Below are positions 33,982 through 43,871 of a stretch of DNA of 64,000 bases, one piece after another. Below the pieces are notes generated by a model, which saw nothing but the letters and a program-made list of their open reading frames with translations, made no database searches and was not told the origin of the DNA. Source of the DNA: Tragulus kanchil (lineage: Eukaryota > Chordata > Mammalia > Artiodactyla > Tragulidae). A program made the position numbers and the translations under genes. Numbering within the stretch: position 1 is the stretch's first letter; each line of letters starts with the position of its first letter. The DNA lies in the NCBI GenBank assembly GCA_022376925.1, contig JAIOJX010000032.1:114863979-114927978 (forward strand), written 5' to 3'.

Positions 33982-35786
33982 TACCACAGCTGATGAAACC
34001 CCTGCGCCTAGAGCCTGTGCTCTGTAACAGGAGAAGCCACAGCAATGAGAAGCCTATGCATCACAACAAAGAGTAGCCTCTGCTCACCACAACTAGCAAA
34101 AGCCCTCATGTAGCAACAAACTTCCAGGACAACCAATAAGTAAATAAAAATTAAATAAATAAAAAGATCAAGCTGCAGTGTTGGAGATAGTGTGTAAAAG
34201 GGGCCTACTCAGACACTGTTGATGGGAGCATAAAATAGTACAATCTTTCTATAATTTGGTAATATATATTAAAATTTTAATGTGCATCCCTTCTGACTGC
34301 CTTTGATCCAGGAATTTTAAGGAATTTAGTCAAAGGAAATCGTTTTTAAAAAGTGACAAAGTTGTTTATTGTACTGTTTAGAGAAAAGAAAATTTTACAC
34401 AAATGGTCAGAAGAAGGGAATTGGTAAAATAAGTTATTGTGCATCCACACAATAAAGGTGATACAGCCACAGGATAAAGTAGATCTGTAACTGTTGTAGA
34501 AAACTGTGCAGGATATGTTGTTAAGTGGAGGGAAGAAGAAAAAAAAAGAAACAGAGAGGAGGTCACCAAAAGTAGATTTGGCACTGGCTGTGTTCAGTTC
34601 AGTCAGATTCAAAGATCAAAGTCCTAGGGCCTCAAAAGGCTGGGGTCCCAGTTCTTGTGTCTGGATCACGGTTGTGCAAGAAGAGGGAGGAGGCTAGCCT
34701 GGAGCCCAGAGTCCTAGGGCCTCAAAGAGGCTGGGGCATTTTCACTATTTAGTGGTTGAAGGATTCAAGTATTACTTTGTAGAGAACTGCTAGAAAATAA
34801 AAGTATTTTCATAAAAAGAGGCAAAATTCTTAATAGGTGGTTCTCAATAGAAGAAAGAAAAATAGCTATAAAAAAGGTTATTCAAACACATTAAGAATGA
34901 AATAAATACAAATCACTCTCCCTGTTAGTTTGTAAAAATTTAAAGACTGGGACTTCCCTGATGGCACAGTGGATAAGAATCTGCTTGCCAATGCATGGGA
35001 TTTGGATTCAGTCCCTGACAGGGGAAGATGCCACCTGCCTCAGGGCAACAGCCCATGTACCACAGCTGATGAAACCCCTGCGCCTAGAGCCTGTGCTCTG
35101 TAACAGGAGAAGCCACAGCAATGAGAAGCCTATGCATCACAACAAAGAGTAGCCTCTGCTCACCACAACTAGCAAAAGCCCTCATGTAGCAACAAACTTC
35201 CAGGACAACCAATAAGTAAATAAAAATTAAATAAATAAAAAGATCAAGCTGCAGTGTTGGAGATAGTGTGTAAAAAGGGACCTACTCAGACACTGTTGAT
35301 GGGAGCATAAAATAGTACAATCTTTCTATAATTTGGTAATATATATTAAAATTTTAATGTGCATCCCTTCTGACTGCCTTTGATCCAGGAATTTTAAGGA
35401 ATTTAGTCAAAGGAAATCGTTTTTAAAAAGTGACAAAGTTGTTTATTGTACTGTTTAGAGAAAAGAAAATTTTACACAAATGGTCAGAAGAAGGGAATTG
35501 GTAAAATAAGTTATTGTGCATCCACACAATAAAGGTGATACAGCCACAGGATAAAGTAGATCTGTAACTGTTGTAGAAAACTGTGCAGGATATGTTGTTA
35601 AGTGGAGGGAAGAAGAAAAAAAAAGAAACAGAGAGGAGGTCACCAAAAGTAGATTTGGCACTGGCTGTGTTCAGTTCAGTCAGATTCAAAGATCAAAGTC
35701 CTAGGGCCTCAAAAGGCTGGGGTCCCAGTTCTTGTGTCTGGATCACGGTTGTGCAAGAAGAGGGAGGAGGCTAGCCTGGAGCCCAG
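33665..35786. repeat. Tandem duplication D11 (33665-34709 and 34741-35786)
   Basis: Shift 1076. Between the copies lie about 31 bases (34710-34740) that are themselves a second version of 34619-34648 (CCTAGGGCCTCAAA...GGCTGGGG), so the junction is scrambled. Other differences: AAAAGGGGCC versus AAAAAGGGACC near 34200 and 35275. Confidence 0.94.
33873..34150 (+). repeat. CHR-type tRNA SINE
   Basis: GGGACTTCCCTGATGGCACA head, GCGCCTAGAGCCTGTGCTCT and CACAGCAATGAGAAGCCTAT in canonical order, A-rich tail. Duplicate at 34949-35228; truncated copy at 32735-32842. Confidence 0.85.
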
Positions 35787-35789
35787 AGC

Positions 35790-36448
35790 CTGGCCTAGGG
35801 ATGGGCATTCCTTCTCCAGCTCTACCACAACTATCACAGGGCCCACCAGCCAGATACCTGCTGTGGGAGCCTGCATTTCCTTCTCCAGGCAGAAGGTGGA
35901 TAAGGGTTAAAGCCTTGAGTATATTCCTGTGCCCTTCCTATTTCATTAGGGTAGAAAGTGACTTCTCTGAGCTCTGCTAGTACTGAACTTTGAGAATCTG
36001 ATTTCCTTTTGCTAGGAAACTGGGCAGATACCTTTGCGATAAGGCTGTCCTTTTAGTCATAGACCAACTATTAGAGGAGAGATATTCTATTAGAGTGTTG
36101 TATTATAGGAGAGATATTCAAGTCCATTCCTAATGGGTAAGAGGCTCATAAGATTCCAGGGTTCCCAGAAATAAAAGAGTAGCATTCAGTAAACACTAAT
36201 TAAGCTTCAACATAAGCCTGGACTTTCAGTAAGACACTAGGAAAGAAAACAATTTCTTCATTAGATGAAATATTTTAGTATCTGAACACTGGACAAACCA
36301 AGCTGTTATTATTGATACTTAAATGGCCAATTAGTAGCTAATTAGAGCTTTGTAACTCCCTGGCCAGGTCCCAGCTGGAAACGCTCTTGGGATTGAGGTA
36401 GTAAATCCAGCTTGTAACACTTACTGATCAAAACATGCTCCAGTGTGG
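35790..36448. other. Non-coding stretch, nothing recognised
   Basis: Single-copy DNA of average composition. No coding, RNA or repeat signal I can support. Confidence 0.5.
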
Positions 36449-36449
36449 G

Positions 36450-36580
36450 GCTTCCCTGGTGGCTCAGTGGCTTAAGACTCTGTGCTCCCAATGTAGGTGG
36501 CCTGGGTTTGATCCCTGGTCAGGGAACTGGATCTCATATGCCACAACTAAGACCTGGTACAACCAAATAAATCAGTTTTA
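36450..36580 (+). repeat. Older tRNA SINE (A), left parent of the D12 recombination
   Basis: GGGCTTCCCTGGTGGCTCAG head with CCAATGTAGGTGGCCTGGG. Its 3' half reads GGATCTCATATGCC. Compare the hybrid at 37194 and the right parent at 37938. Confidence 0.8.
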
Positions 36581-36846
36581 AAATATATATTAAAACATCA
36601 AAAACAAAATTCTCTGGTGAAAATCACATTGGCGTTTCCCACCTAGGGTACTAGGGTCCCAATTCTTATACATTTAAAAAAAATGTCTGCAGTTTTTTTG
36701 GGAAAGGAGGAGGACAAAAGTCACAATGCAGGTTTAAAAAAAAAAAACAGTCACAATGCAACTCTCAGGCCCAGGTTAATTCCATATTAGTAAAGCTCCC
36801 TCTCGCCCAAAGAAAACAAAAACACTAATTCAAAAAGATATATGTG

Positions 36847-37183
36847 GGCTTCCCCTGGTGGTCCAGTGGGTAAGGACACCGCCTTGCAGTGCAAGGGGCG
36901 CCGGTTCGGTCCCTGGCCTGGGAAGATCCCATGTGCCGCGGAGCGGCTGGACCCATGTGTCCAATTACCGAGCCGGAGCTCTGGAGCACATGCGCCCAGA
37001 GCCGGCGCTCTGCAACAACAGACGCCACCACGATGGGAGGCCCACGGGAGCCAAAGAACAAAGACGGATGAACATAGAGAAACAAAAGACCAATAGAAGT
37101 GGCCCGCCTGCTCCCCTCCTTCCCCAACCCGACCCTACCCAAAATAAATAAATAAATAAATCTTTAAAAAAAAAAAAAAAAAA
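36847..37183 (+). repeat. Young tRNA-derived SINE (subtype A)
   Basis: Full-length, flanked by AAAAGATATATGTGGG-type repeats (36835 and about 37182). GGGCGCCGGTTCGGTCCCTG box, (AAAT)n plus long A-tail. Duplicate at 37591-37927. Confidence 0.9.
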
Positions 37184-37193
37184 AGATATATGT

Positions 37194-37318
37194 GGGTTTC
37201 CCTGGTGGTCCGTGGCTAAGACTCTGTGCTCCCAATGCTGGGGACCTGGGTTCAACCCCTGGTCAGGGAACTGGATCTCATATGCCACAACTAAGACCTG
37301 GTACAACCAAATAAATCA
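37194..37318 (+). repeat. Chimeric older tRNA SINE (B)
   Basis: The 5' half equals the SINE at 37938 (GGTGGTCCGTGGCTAAG, CCAATGCTGGGGACCTGG) and the 3' half equals the SINE at 36450 (GGATCTCATATGCC). Exchange lies within the shared CCCTGGTCAGGGAACT. This is the product expected from crossover between the two flanking SINEs. Confidence 0.85.
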
Positions 37319-37937
37319 GTTTTAAAATATATATTAAAACATCAAAAACAAAATTCTCTGGTGAAAATCACATTGGCGTTTCCCACCTAGGGTACTAGGG
37401 TCCCAATTCTTATACATTTAAAAAAAATGTCTGCAGTTTTTTTGGGAAAGGAGGAGGACAAAAGTCACAATGCAGGTTTAAAAAAAAAAAACAGTCACAA
37501 TGCAACTCTCAGGCCCAGGTTAATTCCATATTAGTAAAGCTCCCTCTCGCCCAAAGAAAACAAAAACACTAATTCAAAAAGATATATGTGGGCTTCCCCT
37601 GGTGGTCCAGTGGGTAAGGACACCGCCTTGCAGTGCAAGGGGCGCCGGTTCGGTCCCTGGCCTGGGAAGATCCCATGTGCCGCGGAGCGGCTGGACCCAT
37701 GTGTCCAATTACCGAGCCGGAGCTCTGGAGCACATGCGCCCAGAGCCGGCGCTCTGCAACAACAGACGCCACCACGATGGGAGGCCCACGGGAGCCAAAG
37801 AACAAAGACGGATGAACATAGAGAAACAAAAGACCAATAGAAGTGGCCCGCCTGCTCCCCTCCTTCCCCAACCCGACCCTACCCAAAATAAATAAATAAA
37901 TAAATCTTTAAAAAAAAAAAAAAAAAAAGATATATGT

Positions 37938-38068
37938 GGGTTTCCCTGGTGGTCCGTGGCTAAGACTCTGTGCTCCCAATGCTGGGGACCTGGGTTCAAC
38001 CCCTGGTCAGGGAACTAGATCCCACATACCATAACTAAGACCCAGTGCAACCAAATAAATACATTAAA
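37938..38068 (+). repeat. Older tRNA SINE (C), right parent
   Basis: Same head as the chimeric copy, but the 3' half reads TAGATCCCACATACCATAAC. Followed by GATATATG, again the target repeat seen beside the young SINE. Confidence 0.8.
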
Positions 38069-38078
38069 AAAAAAAAGA

Positions 38079-39295
38079 TATATGCACACCAATATTCACT
38101 TCAACATTATTTAAAATAGCCAAGATATGGAAGCAACCTAAGTGTCCATTGACAGATGAATGGATAAGATATGGTATATATAGTTATATATACATATATA
38201 AAATATTAGTCATAAAAATAAAATCCTGTAACTATCAACAACATGGATGGATCTAGAGGGTATTACACTAAGTAAAATAAGTCAGGCAGATAAAGACAAA
38301 TACCATATGATGTCACTTACATGTGAAATCTAAAAACTAAAATCTGGTAGTCTAGTGGTTGGGACTCTGTCCTTCCACTGAAGAGGGCTCGGGTTCAATC
38401 CTTGGTCAAGGATGTAAAATCCTGCCAAAAACTAAAAAATAAACAGATAAACAAGCCTTTTCAAGAAGATAGTGCTGAAGGCGAAGAAGGAAGCCCTGCC
38501 CCTCCAAAAGCAGAAGCCAAAGCAACTGCTTTGAAGGCCAAGAAAGCAGTGTTGAAAGGTGTCCACAGCCACAAAAAAAGAAGATCCAGACATCACACAC
38601 CTTCCAGAGACCCAAAACACCGAGGCTCAGGAGGCAGCCCAAATACCCTTGGAAGAGTGCCCTTAGGAGACACAAGCTTGACCACTGTGCCATCATCAAA
38701 TTTCCCCTCAGTCAGCCATGAAGAAAATAGAAGACAACACACTGGTACTCCTTGTGGATGTCAAGGCCAACAAACACCAAATGAAACAAGCTGTGAAGAA
38801 GCTCTGTGACATTGATGTGACTAAGGTCAATATCCTGATCAGGCCTGACGGCAAGAAGAAGGTGTACGTTTGACTAGCTTCTGACGACAATGCCTTGGAT
38901 GTTGCCAACAAAATTGGGATCATCTAAACGGAGTCCTGCTGGCTAATTCCAAATATAAAAGTTTCACTCTAACAACAACAAACAAACAAAAAAAACAAAT
39001 AAACAAAATGAAAACAGACTCATGAATATAGAGAGCAAATAGTTTCCAGAAGGGAGGTAGGGGATGAAATAGGTGAGGAGGATTAAGAGATACTAAGCTC
39101 CAGTTAGAAAATAAATAAGCCATGATGATGTAATATGAAGCATAAGTAATATAATATTGTCATAATTTTGTATGGGGACAGATAGTAAATAGATATCATG
39201 ATGACCATATTATAATATATACAAATGTCAAATCACTATGTAGTACACCTGAAACTAACAAAATATTGTATATCAACTATCTTTCAATTTTTTTA
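38079..39295 (+). mobile_element. L1 3' region interrupted by a SINE piece and an RPL23A pseudogene
   Basis: ORF2 end (ATGGAAGCAACCTAAGTGTC, ACATGGATGGATCTAGAGGG) at 38079-38340, then an insert of about 650 bases, then the L1 tail from about 38996 (ATGAAAACAGACTCATGAAT, AATCACTATGTAGTACACCT, GAAACTAACAAAATATTGTA). The insert holds a tRNA SINE remnant (38342-38440) and the RPL23A retrocopy. Confidence 0.78.
38472..38937 (+). pseudogene. RPL23A: RPL23A processed pseudogene
   Basis: Intron-less, nearly full-length copy of ribosomal protein uL23 (RPL23A). The reading passes through [13 protein letters not shown] near the start, KFPLSQP-like and [20 protein letters not shown] in the middle, and VANKIGII before TAA at 38935-38937. 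The 3' UTR and an A-rich (AAC)n tail follow to about 38990. It is disabled by at least a frameshift in the N-terminal Pro-rich stretch (GCCCTGCCCC), another before KFP, and a TGA at the usual Arg codon after KKVYV (38871-38873). No promoter of its own. Certain as a pseudogene; start approximate. Confidence 0.92.
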
Positions 39296-40039
39296 ACAAG
39301 TGAAGCTCTAGCCTATCACTTTTCCAGGCTGATAGCTGGTTCAGAGCTGACTCATAACGCTCTCTGCCCCCAGGAACTCAGAAAGTAATACTAAATACTT
39401 GGGAAGGCTGTTTTTTATTTTTTATTTGATCTTGCTAGCCTATGGTGGTGGGGATCAGGAACCTCAGCTCTTGAAAGTGGGTAAATTGAGACCTTAATTC
39501 AGTAAGTACCCATTGAGCACTTTCTCTGCTCCTGACATGAATAAGAAACCTGTCATGAGTATCCTCATGACACTCAAAGATAAGGTCATGAAATATGTTG
39601 TTAGCCATCTGAGATCAGTTCCCTTCTGCCTGAGGCATTCATTCATACTTCACATTCACTGAGCACCAGCTGCTTACAGGCCACATGTTGGATGTCGGAG
39701 ATGTGGCCCAGTCCTCAAAGACTGGCAGTCCAATGCAACGCTTCTCAATCCCTCTTCTCTACAGTGTTCTGAAGTACTTACTATCACCGTAACCTAACTC
39801 ACTAAGATCATGGTCCATTGGGGGTGGAGGAAAAAAATCAGTAATTACAGAATGATGTGATAAGTGCTAGCTGTGATAGAAATAAGACAATGTATGGTAG
39901 AAATACAGAGGGAGGAGCACTAAAAATCAACTGGAGAATGGAGAGTTGTCAGGAAAGGTATTCCAGAATGGTGACACTTTAGACCAATTTTGGGAGACAA
40001 GTAGGAGGCAGGCAACAAAGAGTCACCAAGAAGGATATG
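39296..40039. other. Non-coding stretch with L2/MIR-like traces
   Basis: Single-copy. Motifs such as CATTCACTGAGCACCAGCTG (39652) and ATTGAGCACTTTCTCTGCTC (39511) suggest old L2/MIR remnants. No gene. Confidence 0.5.
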
Positions 40040-42208
40040 GGAGATCTGTAACATCATGATAAACTTCAGGACTGCACACAGTGCTTTATGTTTAGACCAG
40101 CTTGCGGTGTATGTGAGGGAGGAAAGACAAGGCATCAGATGATAGAGGGCCTGTGTGTCAGGATAAGAAACATTATGCTGAATGCTTGCCAAGCTAAAAG
40201 CTGTGGGGAGGTATCAACAAGGGGTTGGAAATCATGTCACACAGGAGCAGTTAGGGAATAAAGGTACTTACACTGAAGAAGAGAAGACTTAGGAGAGAGA
40301 AAATCTTTGAAGAGCTACTCATTGTGTTATTTCAGAATTTGAAAGGGTCAACTTTAAAATAATTAATTAAATTTTGGTTGTGCTGGGTCTTTGTTGCTGT
40401 GTGAGGGCTTTTCCTAGTTGCAGAGAGTGGGGGCTACTCTTTGCTGTGGTGTACGGGCTTCTCATTGCAGTGACTTCTCTTGCTGCAGAGCATGGACTCC
40501 AGATGCAAGGGCTTCAGTGGTTGTAGCCCATGGATTCAGCAGTTGTGGGGCATGAGCTTAGCTGCTCCATGGCATGTGAAATCTTCCCTGATCAGGGATT
40601 GAACTTGTGTCCCCTGCATTGGCAGGCAAATTCTTACCCACTGTAACACCAGGAAAGTTAGAAAGGGCCAACTTTTACCCTGGCTTGGTGAACCACACAT
40701 GATGAGCAAGTTAATAGACTCTTAGGTCAGTAGTCCAAACTATTCAGCCATTTGGGATGGCTCAGCCTCCTAATGAACTCCAGTCTTAAGAGTTCTCTGA
40801 TTAGGGTCTACTTATCACTCCTGCTGTTCCTCTGGGAAAGATGGTAGGAAAAAATGTGGACATACCTCTAGTTGCAGAATGACAGCTTGCAGAAGACCAA
40901 GGGAATATGACTAAGAGCTCCAGGAAAGGCGGGACCCCAGCCTGTGGTTAGAGGTGTGGCTGAGGCTAGGAATGAATCAGTGAAGCCTTGCCGAAAGGCA
41001 AAACTGTCCTTGTCCATCTGTGTGCTTTCTCAGATCCTTTTATCCTTTGTCTCCCTTTCCAGTCAGTCACTAGCAGAGAAGTGCTCAGAAGAACAAGCAA
41101 AAACATTACATTGGGTGTTTTTCCAATCGGAGATCTGTAACATCATGATAAACTTCAGGACTGCACACAGTGCTTTATGTTTAGACCAGCTTGGTGTATG
41201 TGAGGGAGGAAAGACAAGGCATCAGATGATAGAGGGCCTGTGTGTCAGGATAAGAAACATTATGCTGAATGCTTGCCAAGCTAAAAGCTGTGGGGAGGTA
41301 TCAACAAGGGGTTGGAAATCATGTCACACAGGAGCAGTTAGGGAATAAAGGTACTTACACTGAAGAAGAGAAGACTTAGGAGAGAGAAAATCTTTGAAGA
41401 GCTACTCATTGTGTTATTTCAGAATTTGAAAGGGTCAACTTTAAAATAATTAATTAAATTTTGGTTGTGCTGGGTCTTTGTTGCTGTGTGAGGGCTTTTC
41501 CTAGTTGCAGAGAGTGGGGGCTACTCTTTGCTGTGGTGTACGGGCTTCTCATTGCAGTGACTTCTCTTGCTGCAGAGCATGGACTCCAGATGCAAGGGCT
41601 TCAGTGGTTGTAGCCCATGGATTCAGCAGTTGTGGGGCATGAGCTTAGCTGCTCCATGGCATGTGAAATCTTCCCTGATCAGGGATTGAACTTGTGTCCC
41701 CTGCATTGGCAGGCAAATTCTTACCCACTGTAACACCAGGAAAGTTAGAAAGGGCCAACTTTTACCCTGGCTTGGTGAACCACACATGATGAGCAAGTTA
41801 ATAGACTCTTAGGTCAGTAGTCCAAACTATTCAGCCATTTGGGATGGCTCAGCCTCCTAATGAACTCCAGTCTTAAGAGTTCTCTGATTAGGGTCTACTT
41901 ATCACTCCTGCTGTTCCTCTGGGAAAGATGGTAGGAAAAAATGTGGACATACCTCTAGTTGCAGAATGACAGCTTGCAGAAGACCAAGGGAATATGACTA
42001 AGAGCTCCAGGAAAGGCGGGACCCCAGCCTGTGGTTAGAGGTGTGGCTGAGGCTAGGAATGAATCAGTGAAGCCTTGCCGAAAGGCAAAACTGTCCTTGT
42101 CCATCTGTGTGCTTTCTCAGATCCTTTTATCCTTTGTCTCCCTTTCCAGTCAGTCACTAGCAGAGAAGTGCTCAGAAGAACAAGCCAAAAGAATCATTAC
42201 ATTGGGTG
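40040..42208. repeat. Tandem duplication D13 (40040-41116 and 41129-42208)
   Basis: Shift 1087-1089. The end of copy 1 is a degraded version of copy 2 (CAAGCAAAAACATTACATTG versus CAAGCCAAAAGAATCATTAC...), and two bases are missing early in copy 2 (TTGCGGTG versus TTGGTG). Contains a CHR-type SINE. A 134-residue frame at 40944-41348 spans the junction and is artificial. Confidence 0.96.
40370..40655 (-). repeat. CHR-type tRNA SINE, minus strand
   Basis: GGTTGTGCTGGGTCTTTGTT, TTGCTGCAGAGCATGGACTC, GATCAGGGATTGAACTTGTG and CACTGTAACACCAGGAAAG. Duplicate at 41457-41742. Confidence 0.83.
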
Positions 42209-42438
42209 TGAGTCTTTCTGATCCTAACATCATCATTCTAATTGCCATTCTTTTGATGAGCAAGGCACTCTTTTCTGGAAGCTTTGGCCAAGATGTCTTA
42301 AAGTAAAGTATGAATACAGGAACGAAGTAAAATGTATTCTTCCCTACTTCTAGGCAGAGAAGACCCTACCAGCCAGGACAAATGAGCCAGAAGGTTGGAT
42401 AGGCTAGAGGTCCTCAAGTCACTTATTGACTTTCTCTA

Positions 42439-42626
42439 GCGGATGGGTTCTCAACCTGAAGCAGTTTTGTCCCCTAGGGGACATTTGGCAATGGGTTGGA
42501 GAGGGTGCTACCGGCATCTCAAGGGTAGGATATTGCTAAACATCTAAATGTGTACAGAAAAGTCTCTCCCTCCAACAAAAAATGATCAGACTCAGAATGT
42601 TGATGGTACTGAGGTTGAGAAGTAAC
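42439..42626 (+). mobile_element. MER5A-type hAT-Charlie non-autonomous transposon
   Basis: GGGTTCTCAACCTGAAGCAG, TAGGGGACATTTGGCAATGG, GTGCTACCGGCATCTCAAGG, ATTGCTAAACATCTAAATGT and GGTTGAGAAGTAACTG follow MER5A end to end, including the inverted ends. Ancient, no coding capacity. Confidence 0.82.
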
Positions 42627-42904
42627 TGATAAGTGCTGATGTTTATAGAGATTTGGTTGGGGAGGGTGAGGATGAGGATTTGAGCATTAGTTCCTGAGGC
42701 ATGAGGTGACTAGAGGTAAAAATCAAGTTTAATTCTATAATCTTAGGCTTCAGGTCTGCTGGTAGTCTAGCTTACAGCTACACCAGGGATGATCTGGTTT
42801 GGGTACTTCCTTTCCCTTCACTGTTTTAGTCCAGATGTATCTGTGCATGTATTCCAGCACTCTTAAGAGTGGAGGAGAAGGAAGATAGAGGAAGAGAAGC
42901 AAAA

Positions 42905-43062
42905 TCAGGGACTTCTCTGGTGCTCTAGTGGCTAAGACTCCATGCTCCCAAAGCAGCGGGTCTGGGTTCAATCCCTAGTCAGGAAACTAGAGCCTCACGT
43001 GCCACAACTAAAGATCCAGCATGCCACAACTAAGACTTGTTGCAGCCAAATAAATATTTAAA
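42905..43062 (+). repeat. Older tRNA SINE
   Basis: GGGACTTCTCTGGTGCTCTA head, GGGTTCAATCCCTAGTCAGG, TGCAGCCAAATAAATATTTA tail. Confidence 0.78.
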
Positions 43063-43221
43063 AGAGAGAAAAGGAAAATGAACAGTTTGATGTTGATTTT
43101 TAATTAGGGGTGAAGGAGTAAAAACTTGAGTCTAAAATCAAATATTTGATATCTAAACACATGCTTCATTTAATTATGAACAGCAGCTTAGTATAAAACA
43201 GGACAATGATGGAAGAATGTG

Positions 43222-43536
43222 CTATACTTAGTCCCTCAGCTGTGTCCAACTCTGAGACCCCGTGAACTGTAGCCTGCCAGGTTGGGGATTCTCCAGGCAA
43301 GAATATTGGAGTGGGTTGCCAATCCTTCCTCCAGGGGAACTTCCCAACGCAGAGATCGAACACAGGTTTCCCCTATTGCAGGCAGATTCTCTACCAGCTG
43401 AATGACCAGGAAAGCCCAAGAATGATGCAGTGGGTAGCCTATCCCTTCTCCATGGGATCTTCCCAACCCAGGAATTGAACTGGGGGCTCCTGCATTGCAG
43501 GTGAATTCTTTACCAGCTAAATTACTAGAAAAGTCC
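43222..43536 (-). repeat. Bov-tA SINE plus a second partial copy, minus strand
   Basis: A full-length complement (GTGAACTGTAGCCTGCCAGG, GGCAAGAATATTGGAGTGGG, CTGAATGACCAGGAAAGCCC) spans 43222-43418. After about 17 bases, a second 5' half (CCATGGGATCTTCCCAACCC, TTTACCAGCTAAATTACTAG) spans 43436-43536. Confidence 0.85.
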
Positions 43537-43539
43537 AGT

Positions 43540-43870
43540 ATGGAAGCCTAGGTGGAAGAATAACAAATACTGAATCATACACAAATTTAAGGTTTGGAGT
43601 ATGACTGAAAATGTAGAAATTGGGAAATTTAATAAAACAAATTGCCACCTCTAGCAAGAGTAGGAAAAAGACAAAACTTAGTCTCTTTTTCGAGTATTTC
43701 AACATTCTTACATGGCCACAGTCAGAAACGTGTTTCTACTTTCGAATTCATCAAGGTCAGTTGCCTATCTAACATGTTTCCTTCCTCCCTCTCTTCCTTC
43801 CCAACAGAATCTCAATTATGTTCAGATTGATAGTATGCCCAATTAACAGACACAACTTCCAGTTTCCCTT
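43540..43870. other. Non-coding stretch, nothing recognised
   Basis: Single-copy AT-rich DNA. No repeat or gene seen. Confidence 0.5.
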
Positions 43871-43871
43871 A

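Larger units (their letters stand above)
36513..38010. repeat. 744-bp tandem duplication D12 with breakpoints in SINEs
   Basis: Copies 36513-37256 and 37257-38000. Shorter than all the others, and its edges lie in homologous SINE sequence (CCCTGGTCAGGGAACT). Contains a young SINE (36847-37183; copy 37591-37927). Confidence 0.93.

Noticed and set aside
38402..38809. RPL23A as a working gene
   Set aside because: Intron-less, with frameshifts and a TGA in the conserved C-terminal part, and embedded in an L1. It is a processed pseudogene.
40944..41348. 134-residue open frame
   Set aside because: Spans the D13 junction. The corresponding frame in copy 2 diverges to a different end, so it is a by-product of the duplication.
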